A stretch of DNA of 64,000 nt from Microvelia longipes (lineage: Eukaryota; Arthropoda; Insecta; Hemiptera; Veliidae), in the NCBI GenBank assembly GCA_018340805.1, contig JACMZG010001863.1:53550906-53614905 (forward strand), in the 5' to 3' direction. The position numbers and the translations under genes are program-made. Below the pieces are notes generated by a model. The model saw nothing but the letters and a program-made list of their open reading frames with translations. It was not told the origin of the DNA and made no database searches. The stretch's first letter is position 1. Every line of letters begins with the position of its first letter. Of this stretch, positions 34,390-46,197 are shown one piece after another.

Positions 34390-34985
34390 TGTGATAGGGA
34401 ATATCTCATCATTGCTGTTAGGGATCAGCTATTCGTGGGTGATAATTAATAACTCCTCATTGGTGATAGGGAACAGATCCTCATTGGTGATATGGAACAG
34501 ATATCCATAGGTGATAGGAAACAGCTCTTCGTGGATGATAAGGAATAACTCCTCATTGGTGATAGGGAACAGCTCTTCATGGGTGATAGGAAACAGCTAT
34601 TCATGGGTGATAAGGAATAACTCATCATTGGTGATAGGGAGCAGCTTCTCATGGGTGATAGGAAACAGATATTCATGGGTGATAAGGAATAACTCATCAT
34701 TGGTGATAGGGAGCAGCTTCTCATTGAAAAAAAAAAATAATTAAATAGGTTTATTTCACTTATTTCTAGGGAACAGCTCCTCCTTTGTGATGGAAAACAG
34801 CTCCTCATTGGTGATGTAAAACGGCACCTCATTGGAAATAAGGAACAGCTTCTCCTTTGTGATGGAAAACAGCTCCTCATTGGTGATAAGGAAGAGCTCC
34901 TCATTAGTGATGTGAAACGGCACCTCATTGGAATTAGGGAACAGCCCCTCATTGGTGATAGAAAACGGCACCTCATTGAAGGTGC
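34390..34985. repeat. 24-bp minisatellite, about 22 copies
   Basis: The unit is like GGTGATAGGGAACAGCTCTT plus CATG or CATT, with an interruption at about 34728-34765. As 24 is a multiple of three, long frames stay open on both strands: a minus-strand frame of about 176 codons with 8-residue repeats (SPMRSCSL-like), and an 8-residue repeat on the plus strand. No signal, splice or family evidence supports a protein. Confidence 0.95.
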
Positions 34986-35554
34986 CGTTTTGTGCCGTTT
35001 TTGAAATTAGGAAAGCAAAAATTAAATATTTTTTTAAAATGATAATTTTAATGAATTTTATATAACTTTCTCTGGACATTATTATCATTAAAAAGTAAAG
35101 CTTAATCGTTATTAAGTGTTGAGACAATTAAAGCTGCAATAATCCAACAGAAAGGAGCTTAGGACAAGATAAAGAAGGGGGGGCTAAAACTTGGGGCCTG
35201 TCAGAAAGAAAGCAGGGGTGGCAAAAAAATCTACCTAATCCACAGACTCAAAGGATCGCAATTTAATTAGATTTTCGGTTTAGCTTTTCTTTTTTATAAT
35301 AAAAATAAACCATATTTATGAGCTCCTAGCGCGTTAACAATACTGTAGAAATAAAAGGATTTTTTAACATTAAATGTATACTTCATTAGAACTTAATTAG
35401 AACTTAATAGTTTTAAACAAGTTCTGAATTAGTTCTCTTTAGTACCTCATAACTAGCTTTGAACAGCCCAGCCTTACCATATTTTGACTTAAGAATTCTC
35501 GGCTGATTATATTGCCACATTTGGTTATGCAACCAATAAAGAATAACAAAAAAA
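34986..35554. other. Unassigned stretch
   Basis: No gene was found. AGGTGCCGTTTTGTGCCGTTTTT at 34980-35002 abuts the minisatellite. Confidence 0.45.
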
Positions 35555-36690
35555 TTGGGTACGGGGAACCTCGTAACTTTTCCACTTCATATCAGATGAG
35601 CTCCGCTAACTCTCACTACTCCGGGCTTGCTTCGCTCGACCTCAGAATATAACATTCAACACAACATAACATTTTGATGTCATCAAATTAACAGACATTA
35701 AAAACACACTGTTTTATTCGCAACGGTGATCCATCCAGGTACTGACGTTACTCGATGCTGCCTAACACTTATAAACACACAAAAACCGTAGATACACTAG
35801 CTATATCGAAGTCAAACTGAGTATACGAATATTAAGTAATATAGCATACTGAGTATACTAATATTAATAGTTTTATATTAATATTATATTAGTTATATAT
35901 TAGAATACTGAGTATACTAATATTAAGATTATACTAATGTTAATAGTATCCTGGGTATACTAATATTAAGTAATATAGTATACTGAGTATACCTATGGTA
36001 TCCTATTATATTGTATAATCGGATAGTAATTATAATGTCCATTATAGGGCCTTCCGGCCCTTCAGCGTATTTGCCCTGCGGGAATCACCTCGGGTGGGTC
36101 ACATCTACTATGCTCAAAGTAAAACTAAAGTTGGCAAAATCTTATTACAACAAATTCTATTCATAAAAAACTGAGAGCATAGCCCAGGCTGTGAACCCCG
36201 GACCTACCGTGCCTAAGTCAAGTACTATACGACCGCGGCTACGGAGGCAGATTTATGCATTATAATCTACTATTATCACTATTAACTATTATCAACTATA
36301 TAATCGGATACACTCGTACAAAATTATTACTTAATTGGATTATTTTTACAATTTAAAAAAAATGTTTAAATGTTATTCGGAAAAACTAGAACTAATACTG
36401 ATACAGAGATAAAACGTGGCGCATTAGTTGATCTTATATATGACGTCATGCTTGCTCAATTTTGTAGTGATCTAAAACTGTTTTTCGCGTTTTACAAATT
36501 TTCTAAATTTTTCTCTTTCCAGATAACTTCACTAGACCTAAAAATTGTCTTTTAAATCAATTTTCATTTCTCTAGCATAAACACACTGGCAGCTACGATA
36601 ATAGCAAACACACACACATATACAAAAAGAGAACTTCGTAAAAACCACATAAGAGGTCTTAAATACAGGTGTAACAAAGGATTAAGGTGA
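35555..36690 (+). repeat. Family A dispersed repeat, near full length, with nested SINE1
   Basis: Head TTGGGTACGGGGAACCTCGT, then CGGGCTTGCTTCGCTCGACC, CTGACGTTACTCGATGCTGC, an expanded GAGTATACTAATATTA region (35820-36000), then after the SINE1 insertion GAACTAATACTGATACAGAG, the GTTTTACAAATTTTC block, and the tail CTGGCAGCTACGATAATAGC, ACACACACACACATATAC. Ends near 36690. Confidence 0.75.
36036..36252 (-). mobile_element. SINE1 copy nested in family A
   Basis: GGGCCTTCCGGCCCTTCAGC through GCGGCTACGGAGGCAGATTT is nearly identical to 12328-12547. A short CATTATA repeat lies on both sides (36041-36047 and 36258-36264), a possible partial duplication. Confidence 0.75.
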
Positions 36691-36811
36691 AATCAACAGG
36701 TTGGGGATTTGTATGAAACACAAAACTTTGCCTTCTTGCCGACAAAACAAGAACACATGAAGAAGAAATATTCTCCTGCTTCTGTAATAAAACATAGTAG
36801 TGATAGAAATA

Positions 36812-37346
36812 TGAGGGGAGAGGTAGTAACTACCTGGCAAGTAGGCCACGTTGTTGGGCCCTTTTTGCCAGCTCTCTAAGATAGTGTTCTACTCCTTTTA
36901 ATTTCAAGTGTAGGTATATTTCATCTAATCTAGACAGAAGAGCCGTGAATTTCTATAGTTCCTCTCATGCTTTTTCAAGCAATCATACATATTTTCACTG
37001 ACTCTTATAGTCTAGTGAAAACTGGGAACAACACGTGCTTTCACTTTTAAACCAAACCTCCACACACTTTAAACTACAAAGCAGAAACAGTTTATAATGA
37101 ATCTACAATGAGGGTCCTAAATTTTGCCTATACCCAGTTTCATTTAGGGTAAGGGATCTTTAACGAGTACCTGACAACGCACAGGCTCGAGACCACCGGA
37201 TTTACGTCCCTTCTGAAGGACGTGGTACGCAGAATTTTCATCCCTGTCATAAAAATCCTAAAGGCCCGTGCTGGGATTGAACCCATGACTAAAGTCCATT
37301 CATTCTGTGTATTGGCCGCGTACCTTAACCACTACACCACAGGTAT
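36812..37346 (-). mobile_element. SINE2, tRNA-derived SINE, copy 1
   Basis: On the minus strand it begins with a tRNA-like head: CTGTGGTGTAGTGGTTAAGG (A box) and GGGTTCAATCCCAGCACGGG (B box, about 37266-37285). There follows a long conserved body (GTTAAAGATCCCTTACCCTA, CACGTGTTGTTCCC, GGGCCCAACAACGTGGCC). About 90% similar by eye to 53009-53546. Its length, about 535 bp, is large for a SINE. Confidence 0.85.
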
Positions 37347-38194
37347 CTAGCGATAAAAAATAGTACCGGTTGTACTAATTTTAAAATTTGTATCTGTGAG
37401 GTTTTTACAAAATTGAATTAGTTCCAAGTTATAATTAGATTAAAATATTTTCTATTTTCAACTTTTTTAAAACTTAGAATTTTGTATTGAATTCAAGTAA
37501 TGTTTTCTGGTTGTTTAAATTTTCTCGAAATTCTCTCAAATGTACTATTTTAACACTGGAACAGAAATTGGCTTGCTAGTCATTTTCATTTGTTTTTCCT
37601 TTCGAATGTGTTGTTAAAAAATCCAGAGAAAGCTTTTCCAGTGAAAGAAGAAATTTTTAGCAGAGCAAATATTTACCGGTTGTATTTGCTTGCCACAGTA
37701 TGGTTCTGTTTGCTCCCCACAGCAGTTTGGCTTCAAATGAGTTGTTCTGTACAACGTACAGTCTTCAAATATTGAGACTTTCAATTTCTAAGGTGAAAAT
37801 TCCGACTAATATAACGTTATTTTAAATAAAACAATCCTATATGGAAGCGGTAAAGTACATACCAGTCCAAGCTGTGATTGGAGAGCATTGTTGTTACAAT
37901 TGTCTACAAACTACATCACTCCATCACCACCTCACTTATCCTTTCAGCTAAATACTAGCTCTGATATACCTAGTATATCAGAGTATTATTTATACTCTGA
38001 TTTTTGTATTTTATTTCTTTTATATAATCATAACGAGCAGAGTGCGTGATGATTCTAATATATAAACTTTGTGCTACACTCTGCCAACTGTTACTTAAAA
38101 TGTCCTTTTGTTGAAAATTTCTCAGTATTACATTTATATACTCAAAGGCAGAAATTCTTGTATGATAAACATGACCGCAACTGCCCAGGTAACA
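37347..38194. other. Unassigned stretch
   Basis: No gene was found. A short inverted pair ACTCTGATATACTAGG-like around 37958-37985 (GATATACCTAGTATATC) is present. Confidence 0.45.
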
Positions 38195-38950
38195 CAGGCC
38201 GTTGGTCAACCGTTGGGCCATCAACAGTAGGGATATGGTGGGTTTGTATTGTGACAAATAACCAACGTTGGTCAAACAAACATTGGCATTTTCATCAACC
38301 TAAAACGCCAACTTATATTGTAACAGTTGCAACCCAACTAATTTTTGTAATTTAAGGGCCAACTAACCAAAATATTAATGAAGGGTAAACTAAGAATTAA
38401 AATAGTTGCCCAACGAACAAAACTCCAACATATATGTTAGAGGCCATCTAATTAATGGAACAGTTGGGTCTTTGTTGGCCTTTAGGAGTTGGTTATCAAA
38501 AACAATCAGTAATTTGGCCATCTATTGATGAAAGAGTTGGCCTTTGTTGGCCATTATGGGATGAACGTATGGTAGTCCAACAGTAAGAGCCATCTGTATA
38601 ACAATCGTTGGTACTAAATTGTAAAATTAAAGGTACCGAACCGTAAATGTATCTACCAACATGTGAGTACCAATCCTCTTTTGGTACTCACTTACAAACT
38701 CTAAATGCCCAACTGTAGGTAAAATGTGCAATTTTATGTTGGACATTCGTTGGCTTCAACTGTTAATTTAACGTTTACCCTCATAAATGGAGTGGACAAT
38801 TTCGCAAGTTGGCCAACAATCTATAAAAACATTAAAGGCCCAACAATTCTGTGTTACATGGGTGTAGGCGATCATTTCCAAGGAACTTATATAAAGGGGA
38901 AGGAACATTCAGGCCTTCATAATATAAAATAGTGTCCCCAACCCCCACTG
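38195..38950. repeat. CCAAC/GTTGG-rich degenerate block
   Basis: About twenty GTTGG or CCAAC pentamers occur in 750 bp, many extended to GTTGGCC or GGCCAAC. There is no fixed period. It looks like an old, drifted repeat array with both orientations. Confidence 0.6.
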
Positions 38951-39334
38951 CTACTCCTGCGGGTACTCGTAGCACTACTGCATCCTTTCTATCAACAGTA
39001 TATAAACGCGTCCACTAAAAGTTTAGTTCTTTATTATTGTGAAGTAGTTAATTGTACATATTTAATTTTATTCTTACCGTGTTCAAAATTTTAAAGTTAT
39101 GAATCCTAAGAAAATAAAAAATTACTAGATTTTTAAAGTCTGTTGACATCAAGCGTGTTAGATCTTAAAAGAGAAAAAAGAGAAACTTTATACTCTTCTA
39201 CAATACTTTTAAACTCTATTTGGGATAAGTTGTTTTTGCTCATCTATTTTCCTTGAAAACGGTGGCGACACTTTTTTGCCTTTATGCTCCCCCTGTGATA
39301 ATTTCTAATGTCTTCTATGTTTATTTTGTTACAG
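38951..39334 (+). other. Intron sequence before the IQ exon
   Basis: Ends with a pyrimidine-rich tract and TTTTGTTACAG, a good splice acceptor just before 39335. No upstream exon was found on the plus strand; it may lie to the left of the window or be too short to see. Confidence 0.5.
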
Positions 39335-39457
39335 AAAGAAGAAGAAGAAGAACTGGATATAGATCTATCCGATCCTGACCTTCACAAAGCAGCAACTAAA
39401 ATTCAAGCCTCGTTCCGAGGTCATAAGACTCGCAAAGAACCAAGTGCTAAGCAGTGA
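39335..39457 (+). CDS. Last coding exon, IQ-motif protein resembling igloo/neuromodulin
   Basis: After the acceptor TTTTGTTACAG the exon encodes 40 residues and TGA. It opens with KEEEEE, an acidic LDIDLSDPDL segment, then an IQ motif, ATKIQASFRGHKTRK (IQxxxRGxxxR pattern with S-F before RGH), and ends EPSAKQ. IQ motifs bind calmodulin, often without calcium. The combination of an acidic lead, IQASFRGHKTRK and a short C-terminus is like neurogranin/neuromodulin and the insect igloo family, which act at membranes and synapses. Only this exon was found; no start codon or further IQ repeats are visible upstream. The codons are phase 0 from the first base if the frame is as read. It could also be another IQ-tail protein, so no symbol is given. 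Confidence 0.8.
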   Translation, partial: KEEEEELDIDLSDPDLHKAATKIQASFRGHKTRKEPSAKQ

Positions 39458-39740
39458 ACCAAATTTGACCAGCCTACCCATAATGTCCACTACTACACAC
39501 CTATACATAACATACTTTAACTACGTCCACTTACCAAAAAGTAATTTTTAAAATATTTCTTTTATTCTCGAAAAGAAAAAAACTATTAGGTACTACCGAA
39601 TTTTATGTCGATTGCATATATTAGTTTATTAGATTATATTTAATTGATGAGTAACGTATCATTTGACTTTTTAGGGAAAAAAACTTTACAGGGCAGTCAA
39701 AATAATTGTGTTGACCAAATTAATGATAGAGAATAAATTT
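39458..39740 (+). other. Probable 3' untranslated region of the IQ-motif gene
   Basis: Non-coding, AT-rich sequence follows the stop. The first canonical AATAAA downstream is at 39732-39737. The real transcript end cannot be fixed from sequence. Confidence 0.45.
39732..39737 (+). promoter_or_regulatory. Candidate polyadenylation signal AATAAA
   Basis: First canonical hexamer after the IQ exon stop, 275 bases downstream. In DNA this AT-rich the hexamer is common by chance. Confidence 0.35.
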
Positions 39741-42649
39741 GTAAAGAATTATTCGACTAGTTATCTGCAACCTAAGGCCGTTAGGTTTGTGGTTTGGCTG
39801 ATAAGATGGAAAACGGCCATTCGTGGCTCTCATAATTGTTAGGTTACATAATGTGATCTAGTAAAATAGACTTTGTTTGTTACATTCCAAAATCTCTCTC
39901 GCACCATGATATTGTGTCAGATATATATCTATTGGCATATGCTGCTCTCTATATAGTCTATCTCTCTGGGCGTTGAAGTGGTTTCGATTTCAAACGATAT
40001 ACAGATCTCTTCAAAGGGCAGGGTCGAATAGAACCAATAGAAAACTTACCCTTGCTTATTTTCTACGGACTGTCAACTGATCCAAACAAATCCCAGAAAT
40101 TAATTTAAAAGCAGCCATGATTAAAACATCGTCATCAATTCGCCAAATTTGGCAAATCGTGTTCAAAAACTATATTTGGCTTTTATATTCTATACTCTAT
40201 TAGATTATTAGAACTGTCATTATAATTAGAAATATGTTTATAACATAACACTAGTAAAATGATTTATCCATGTTAGGAATAATGACATGATAAAAATTAT
40301 AAAGAATTCAAAAGTAATGTAAAGTCCTAAGGAATCGGGTTGGTAATATTGTTGGTTATATACATGGTAGTTATATATAATACACAATGCATGAAATCTG
40401 CCACTGTTTATTGCCATGATTTTTAATAAAAGTTCAATAAAAGTCAAAGGTTCAAAAATAATCTTGAGAAAAATTGTTCCTGAGATGTCTGGAGCACTTT
40501 CGTCAATGCCACATGGCAAATAGTTTTCTAAAACCGTAAAAAACTTCGTATCAAATAGTCTAGAGAAGTGAGATGCTAACATGGGTCACAAAACTATATT
40601 TTCCTTCCAAGTGCCATCATTCTTGTCAATGTCGAATATTTTTTTATAAATTTATTTAAACTTATTTTGGTCCTTCTTTATAATTAATAATTTCAATATT
40701 TTTTAATAACTAAGCTTTAATTAAAAATCTTGAAATGATTAATTTAATTTTAATTAATTCTTTAATATTAAGTAATTCATATGTAAAAATAGTTTATGAA
40801 AATTGCTTTAAATTGAAAAAAAAAAAAATCAAATAGTGTTGTAATAAATAAAATATTATGAAATGTTACACCTATTAAATTTAGTGATTAAATAATGAAA
40901 AATCAATATTCGTTATCTAATTTTAGGCTTATAAATATAATATTAAGCATTATTATGCCCTTTAATAATATTAATTATTGTGCTGATTATGTCGCACACC
41001 AACAAATGCATTTACATATTTGTTGGTACAATTAAGGTCTGTAGCTGTTTAATATTTTGATAGTTCTGACTTCCAAATACCCAAACGTTATCTTTTGTAC
41101 AATCGGCGAAAGGTCAATTTCTATAAGGAAATTAATTACAGTAACAGGCGTTTTTAGTATTCAGGTAAGTATTTGGTAGTTCAGGTAATAGGTTTGCATC
41201 TAACCAAGTTCATTAAACAATTAAAAGTTATACAAAAACAATTTTTAAACCTCATTAACAATTATAATCATGCGCAACAAATTTAAGACAATTTTAAGAA
41301 GCTATTAAGAAAATAACAAATTAAGCTGTTATTTACCTTCGCATATTAAGAAGCTATTATGAAAATAACAAATTAAACTGTTATATGCCTTCGCATATTC
41401 ATCATATACGTTTACAATTTTCTTTTTATTTGTAATGAAATGATTATGATAATAAAATACAGATTATTATTTTCGTTAGATTCGTTTAATTAACGAAAAT
41501 AATCATTTTCCACTTAAATAAGTTCAACATTAAATCTGTTATTAGATATTTATAAATTTAATAAAATGATTGTAAACAAGAAATTACCATGTAATCAATT
41601 CTCAAGTTACTAATATGCACTTGATTACAACTAATAACGTTCTTTATTCTTTTTAATTTTTCTTTATTTATATATTTCATGATATATTAAGACACTAATA
41701 CATCTTTATAATCTCTTGGGCACTGATGATTACCTTATAGATTAAAGGTCGGTTTTTATTTTATTTGGAGCATTGTGGAGAGGCTTTTGATGCTGATTAA
41801 CATCATACACTCCAATATCCCTTCATCTTTAATAATCAATTACTTCAGAAATTCATGCTAAAATAATTATAATAAATATTTTAGTTTCTAAAGTAGCAAT
41901 TGTAAACCTTATTATCTAGAGGAGACATAAAGATTAAAACATATAACAGCAGCATGATAATTATTAATATTAAAATTATATTTGTTAGGTTAAAGTAAAA
42001 ATAATAAGTAAATTGTAGAGTGAATAAATAGAACTTATAATATTTTCTTTCTCGATTCTATTGTTGAGGAGAAAGGTTTTTATATTTTCTTTTTATTTGT
42101 AGGATTTTTACTAAATAAAATTATTCCTTTTTTTCTTTAAGCAATTGACTAAATTGAGTTATTATTATTTCAATAAAAGTAATGATATAAAATATTTAAA
42201 TGCTGATTAAAACAATAAAAAAATGTGTAAATCATTGAATTTGATTGAAAAATATGGCATACAAAGCTTCAAACAAGAGATGAAAGTAGATGGTTATTGT
42301 TTTTATGTGCACGTCTAAAATGTATTACAATTTTTACGCCAACATTACATCAAGTTTTACAAATAATAACCAAAGAATATTTCGATAAAGAAAGACGGTA
42401 CTGGGATTGATTATTTCGGACGAGGAAAGGTTAGTTCCGTTGCCAGTTAACAGGAGCGCTAGTAAATAATTTACTAGTTTCACCATGCCAACTACGAGAA
42501 TGCGCCACTGTCGTATTGTTTTTAACAAACTACTTCTAGCACTAAAATGATTAATTCAACTATTTGATTTTTATAATAATGACTAATTTTAAGTAGATAC
42601 TCGTGTTGTTAAAATGGAAATAAAGAACTTGATGCTTTCCTAATACTAA
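39741..42649. other. Unassigned, very AT-rich stretch
   Basis: Intergenic between the convergent genes. One tandem duplication of about 58 bp lies at 41297-41398 (AAGAAGCTATTAAGAAAATA ... CTTCGCATATT, twice). No gene, RNA or mobile element was seen. Confidence 0.5.
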
Positions 42650-42793
42650 CTTAGAATAGTGGGAAGAATGTGATGGTAAGGAGAGAAAGTTACAAAGCTG
42701 CCACTAGATGTCAGCACCAAATTCACTCCCATCTTCCTGTCTGGTGCTCTCGTAATCCTTTCGACATTTTATCCCTATTATATTCTTTAGTAA
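42650..42793. repeat. Dispersed repeat shared with 5251-5398
   Basis: Colinear diverged copy: ACTTAGAATAGTGGGAAGAA, CACTAGATGTCAGCACC, CTGGTGCTCTCGTAATCC, CGACATTTTATCCCTATTAT. The plus-strand frame of 67 codons starting here shows no family match. Confidence 0.6.
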
Positions 42794-43549
42794 TAACCTT
42801 AAAAATATGTCATGACTTCTTTGAAGTTCTTTTTCAGCAAAAAAATAAAACCTTTGGATTAGAAATTTCATAATCGTATGATATAAATTTACAAAAATAA
42901 ATATTAAATAATATAAAATATAATTCCTCCATGAATGTATGCCATATTTTAAATCATATTAATCAAATAAAATAATGTTTAATTCTTATTTTAGTAAATA
43001 ACATTTAAAAATTAAAAGCCAATTTTTTAAACAACATAAAAGCATATTATAAATGATTAATATTTTTTATTACAGTCAAACTCTAATGACTAATAAAAAT
43101 AAAAGCTCATTAAATATTATTGCCTTTTTAGAACCTTACAAATTAATTATAAAATGAAAGTTAAAATATTAAAATTTACCTTGAATTTTGTTTTGTTTTA
43201 TATTTTGTCAAATGTTTTTAAGCAGGCCATTTTGTTTATTGATTTCTTTTTGATTTATTTAATTTGGTGTTTATTCTGTCTCTTATTATACATTTTAAAA
43301 ATTAGGTTTTAAATGTGTATTTTGTGTCTGTGTTTAGTTAGTATTTATTTGATAAAATATCTAAATTTTATTTTTGATTTATTAATGAAATATATTTAAG
43401 TTTAATTTGTGTTCGATTTTAAGCACAATTATCAGAATTTTGTTAAACAAGGGGAAAGCTTTTATCTTAACTATAGGCAAATTGTAAAACACTTGGTCAG
43501 TTGTTTTGTTTTTAAATGAATGAATAACCAAAGAGCCATGTGTACTACT
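42794..43549. other. Unassigned AT-rich stretch
   Basis: No content recognised. Confidence 0.45.
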
Positions 43550-44195
43550 TACCACTATGAGTTAGAGCAACAAACAGTTGATTATAAATCTCAATAACTA
43601 TGACTCAAAACAATTTAGTTTTATACTATAAGTTGGAGCTACAAACAGTTGATTATAAATCTCAATAACTATGACTCAAAACAATTTCGTTTTATACTAT
43701 GAGTTGGAGCTACAAACAGTTGATTATAAATCTCAATAACTTTGACTCAAAACAATTTCGTTTAATGCTATGAGTTGGAGCTACAAACAGTTGATTATAA
43801 ATCACAATAACTATGACTCAAAACAATTTAGTTTTATACTATGAGTTGGAGCTACAAACAGTTGATTATAAATCTCAATAACTATGACTAAAACAATTTT
43901 GTTTAATGCTATGAGTTGGAGCTACAATCAGTTGATTATAAATCTCAATAACTATGACTCAAAACAATTTCGTTTAATGCTATGAGTTGGAGCTACGAAC
44001 AGTTGATTATAAATCTCAGGAACTATGACTCAAAACAATTTTGTTTAATGCTATGAGTTGGAGCTACAAACAGTTGATTATAAATCACAATAACTCAAAA
44101 CCATTTTGTTTAATACTATGAGTTGGAGCTACAAACAGTTGATTATAAATCACAATAACTGTATGACTTAAAACAATTTAGTTTAATATTCTTAT
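43550..44195. repeat. 71-bp minisatellite, about 9 copies
   Basis: The unit reads ATGAGTTGGAGCTACAAACA, GTTGATTATAAATCTCAATA, ACTATGACTCAAAACAATTT, CGTTTAATGCT; the period is 71 (for example 43631 to 43702). Two unit classes (TTTATACTATG and TTTAATGCTATG) alternate in the array. Confidence 0.97.
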
Positions 44196-46054
44196 TTAAG
44201 TTTCTTCTTGTTCTATTCTTGTTTAACATTTTCATTAACTATGAAAAAGTTAATTTTAGATTATCTTAAATATCTTAAATGACCACTTAATTACGTAGAA
44301 ACTATATACCTACTGGTTAAGAGTAACTACGACTGTTTCTAATCCAAATAGCCTTGTCGCTAGATAAAAAACCCAAGGCAGTCGCTGATTCTTTAATTAG
44401 CTTCGTGGTCACCAATCACCAAAAATTATCTTTAAATTGGCAACTAACAAATTCTTCGTTAAATTACTTCAATGGAAGTAATTTTATATAGCGTTGCATT
44501 TTAAATTTGAAGTTTTCGATGTAAAATAATCCTTTAGGCTAGGAGTTAATTGTTTATTATTATTTTATTTATTATGGTAAAATTATTTTACTTTGCTTTA
44601 AAAATCAAGATTATATAAAAAATTATTTAATCTAAGGATAATTGATGTTAAAGCGTATAGGATTTTATTTAGCATTTAATTTAAATTCTATTTTATTAGA
44701 TTAAGTATAAATAAATTTTGTTGAGTATAATTTATTGTTATAGTTATTTATCAACGCTTTTTGTTAATGTTATTCATACGAGTGTAATTTTTTTGGTTTT
44801 AATGGTCAATAATAAAATTATAAGCACTTGTGGGCTCCAAAAATACCCCATATTTCTCTAAATAATGACATGACAATAAAACGATTATCCAAAATAACGG
44901 GATAATCTACCAAATTTTTTTTTTGGTTTAAGTTTATACGTAGCTTAGAGATTAGTTTCATCTAAGATTACTAATCATTGAGACCTTTGATTAATTATCA
45001 CTTGTATCTTAAATTACTGATCAATTAGATCTTTGATTATTAATCGGATATATCTTGGATTCCTGATCAATTAAATCTTATATTACGTATAAGACCGATT
45101 TTAGATTATTATCAGTTCCATCTTACGTTTATTTTATGGTGGGAATCATCTTTTGTGGAAAAATTTGATGTGGATCTCGTTGCATATCTAATTTTAAAAC
45201 TCTTCCATAGCCACTCCTATAAGAACTTTACTTAAATAATATTAATTTTTCGAAAAATATCAACGATCTTCAGTAGATCTTTTAGTACCAAACCACTAAG
45301 TAACAGGTAAAAAGTTTCTTTTACGCTCGGAAACGGATAATGCCCATAAGAGCTTATATTTTTTATTACCGTATACTAAAATTGATGTGTTACCAATATA
45401 TTCAAGAAGTAATATACTTTAAATAATTTTTTATTTTAGAAAAGTTGTGTGGGAGGGGGTTACTGTAAAAACTAAAGAAAGATAGAATTTAATATGCAAC
45501 TTTTCCATTGTTGCAAGTTTAAATTATATGAGTAATTTTTTAATAAAAAAGTAATTATTTAATAAAAAAAATGGTTTGAATTTAAAATCTAGTTGTCCAG
45601 AGTTTACTCCAAACTTCGTCATGGACTTAAAACAAATCTTTTGATTGAATAAAAAGAAGCATTAAACACGTTTGCATAAAAAACGCTTAAAATTCACTTT
45701 AATCATATCTTACTTATAGCATAGCCGAACTAAAGCAAACTTTGTGCTGTTTCTTTTATTTGGTGAATAAAGTTTTAGTTGGCCTTTTGATTAAACTTTA
45801 TTTAATTAAATACCTTCCCTATTTTATTTACCTCTAATATAGTTTATAGTTTTGTTTATGTTACAGTTCTGAGATAAATAATAAAATTTAAATACATAAA
45901 AATGTTTTAATTATTTTATTTTAAAACCATATTAAACCAATTTTACAGCAGCTAAGTACCAAGATATTGAAAATATTGAAAGTGAGAAAAATCAATTATT
46001 ATTTAAGGGACGAAAATGAGAGATTATATAACTCCAGTCTTAAATAATAACAAA
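44196..46054. other. Unassigned AT-rich stretch with a degenerate repeat
   Basis: Between about 44945 and 45105 diverged repeats of ATTACTGATCAATTAGATCT and TTTGATTATTAATC occur about every 55 bp. No gene was found. Confidence 0.5.
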
Positions 46055-46120
46055 TTATTTAATAATTGTTACAACGTTTCGTTGAGCGAAGTTCAACATC
46101 TTCAGGTGATTAAATTCAAT
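46055..46120 (-). ncRNA. Hammerhead-ribozyme-like motif, Penelope-like type
   Basis: On the minus strand CTGAAGA (46105-46099) matches the C3-U4-G5-A6-N-G8-A9 core. After one extra T comes a 5-bp helix II, GTTGA / TCAAC (46097-46093 with 46085-46081), with a 7-nt loop, then GAAAC (46080-46076), the G12-A13-A14 core. GTT follows as the likely cleavage triplet, with a two-pair helix III as in Penelope-like elements. Helix I would be AC/GT, an internal loop, then ATTTAAT (46116-46110) / ATTAAAT (46064-46058). Hammerheads of this minimal form occur in the terminal repeats of Penelope-like retroelements. No reverse transcriptase is nearby, so it is probably a relic. Activity is untested. Confidence 0.6.
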
Positions 46121-46197
46121 AGAAAACTAAAATCGAAAATCGTAATGCAGAATTTGTAATAACTACTCAATACCAAATGTAATAATTGAAGAATTAT

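Noticed and set aside
34446..34976. Open frame of 176 codons on the minus strand, the longest in the window
   Set aside because: It lies entirely within a 24-bp minisatellite whose period is a multiple of three; the opposite strand is open too, and nothing else suggests a gene.
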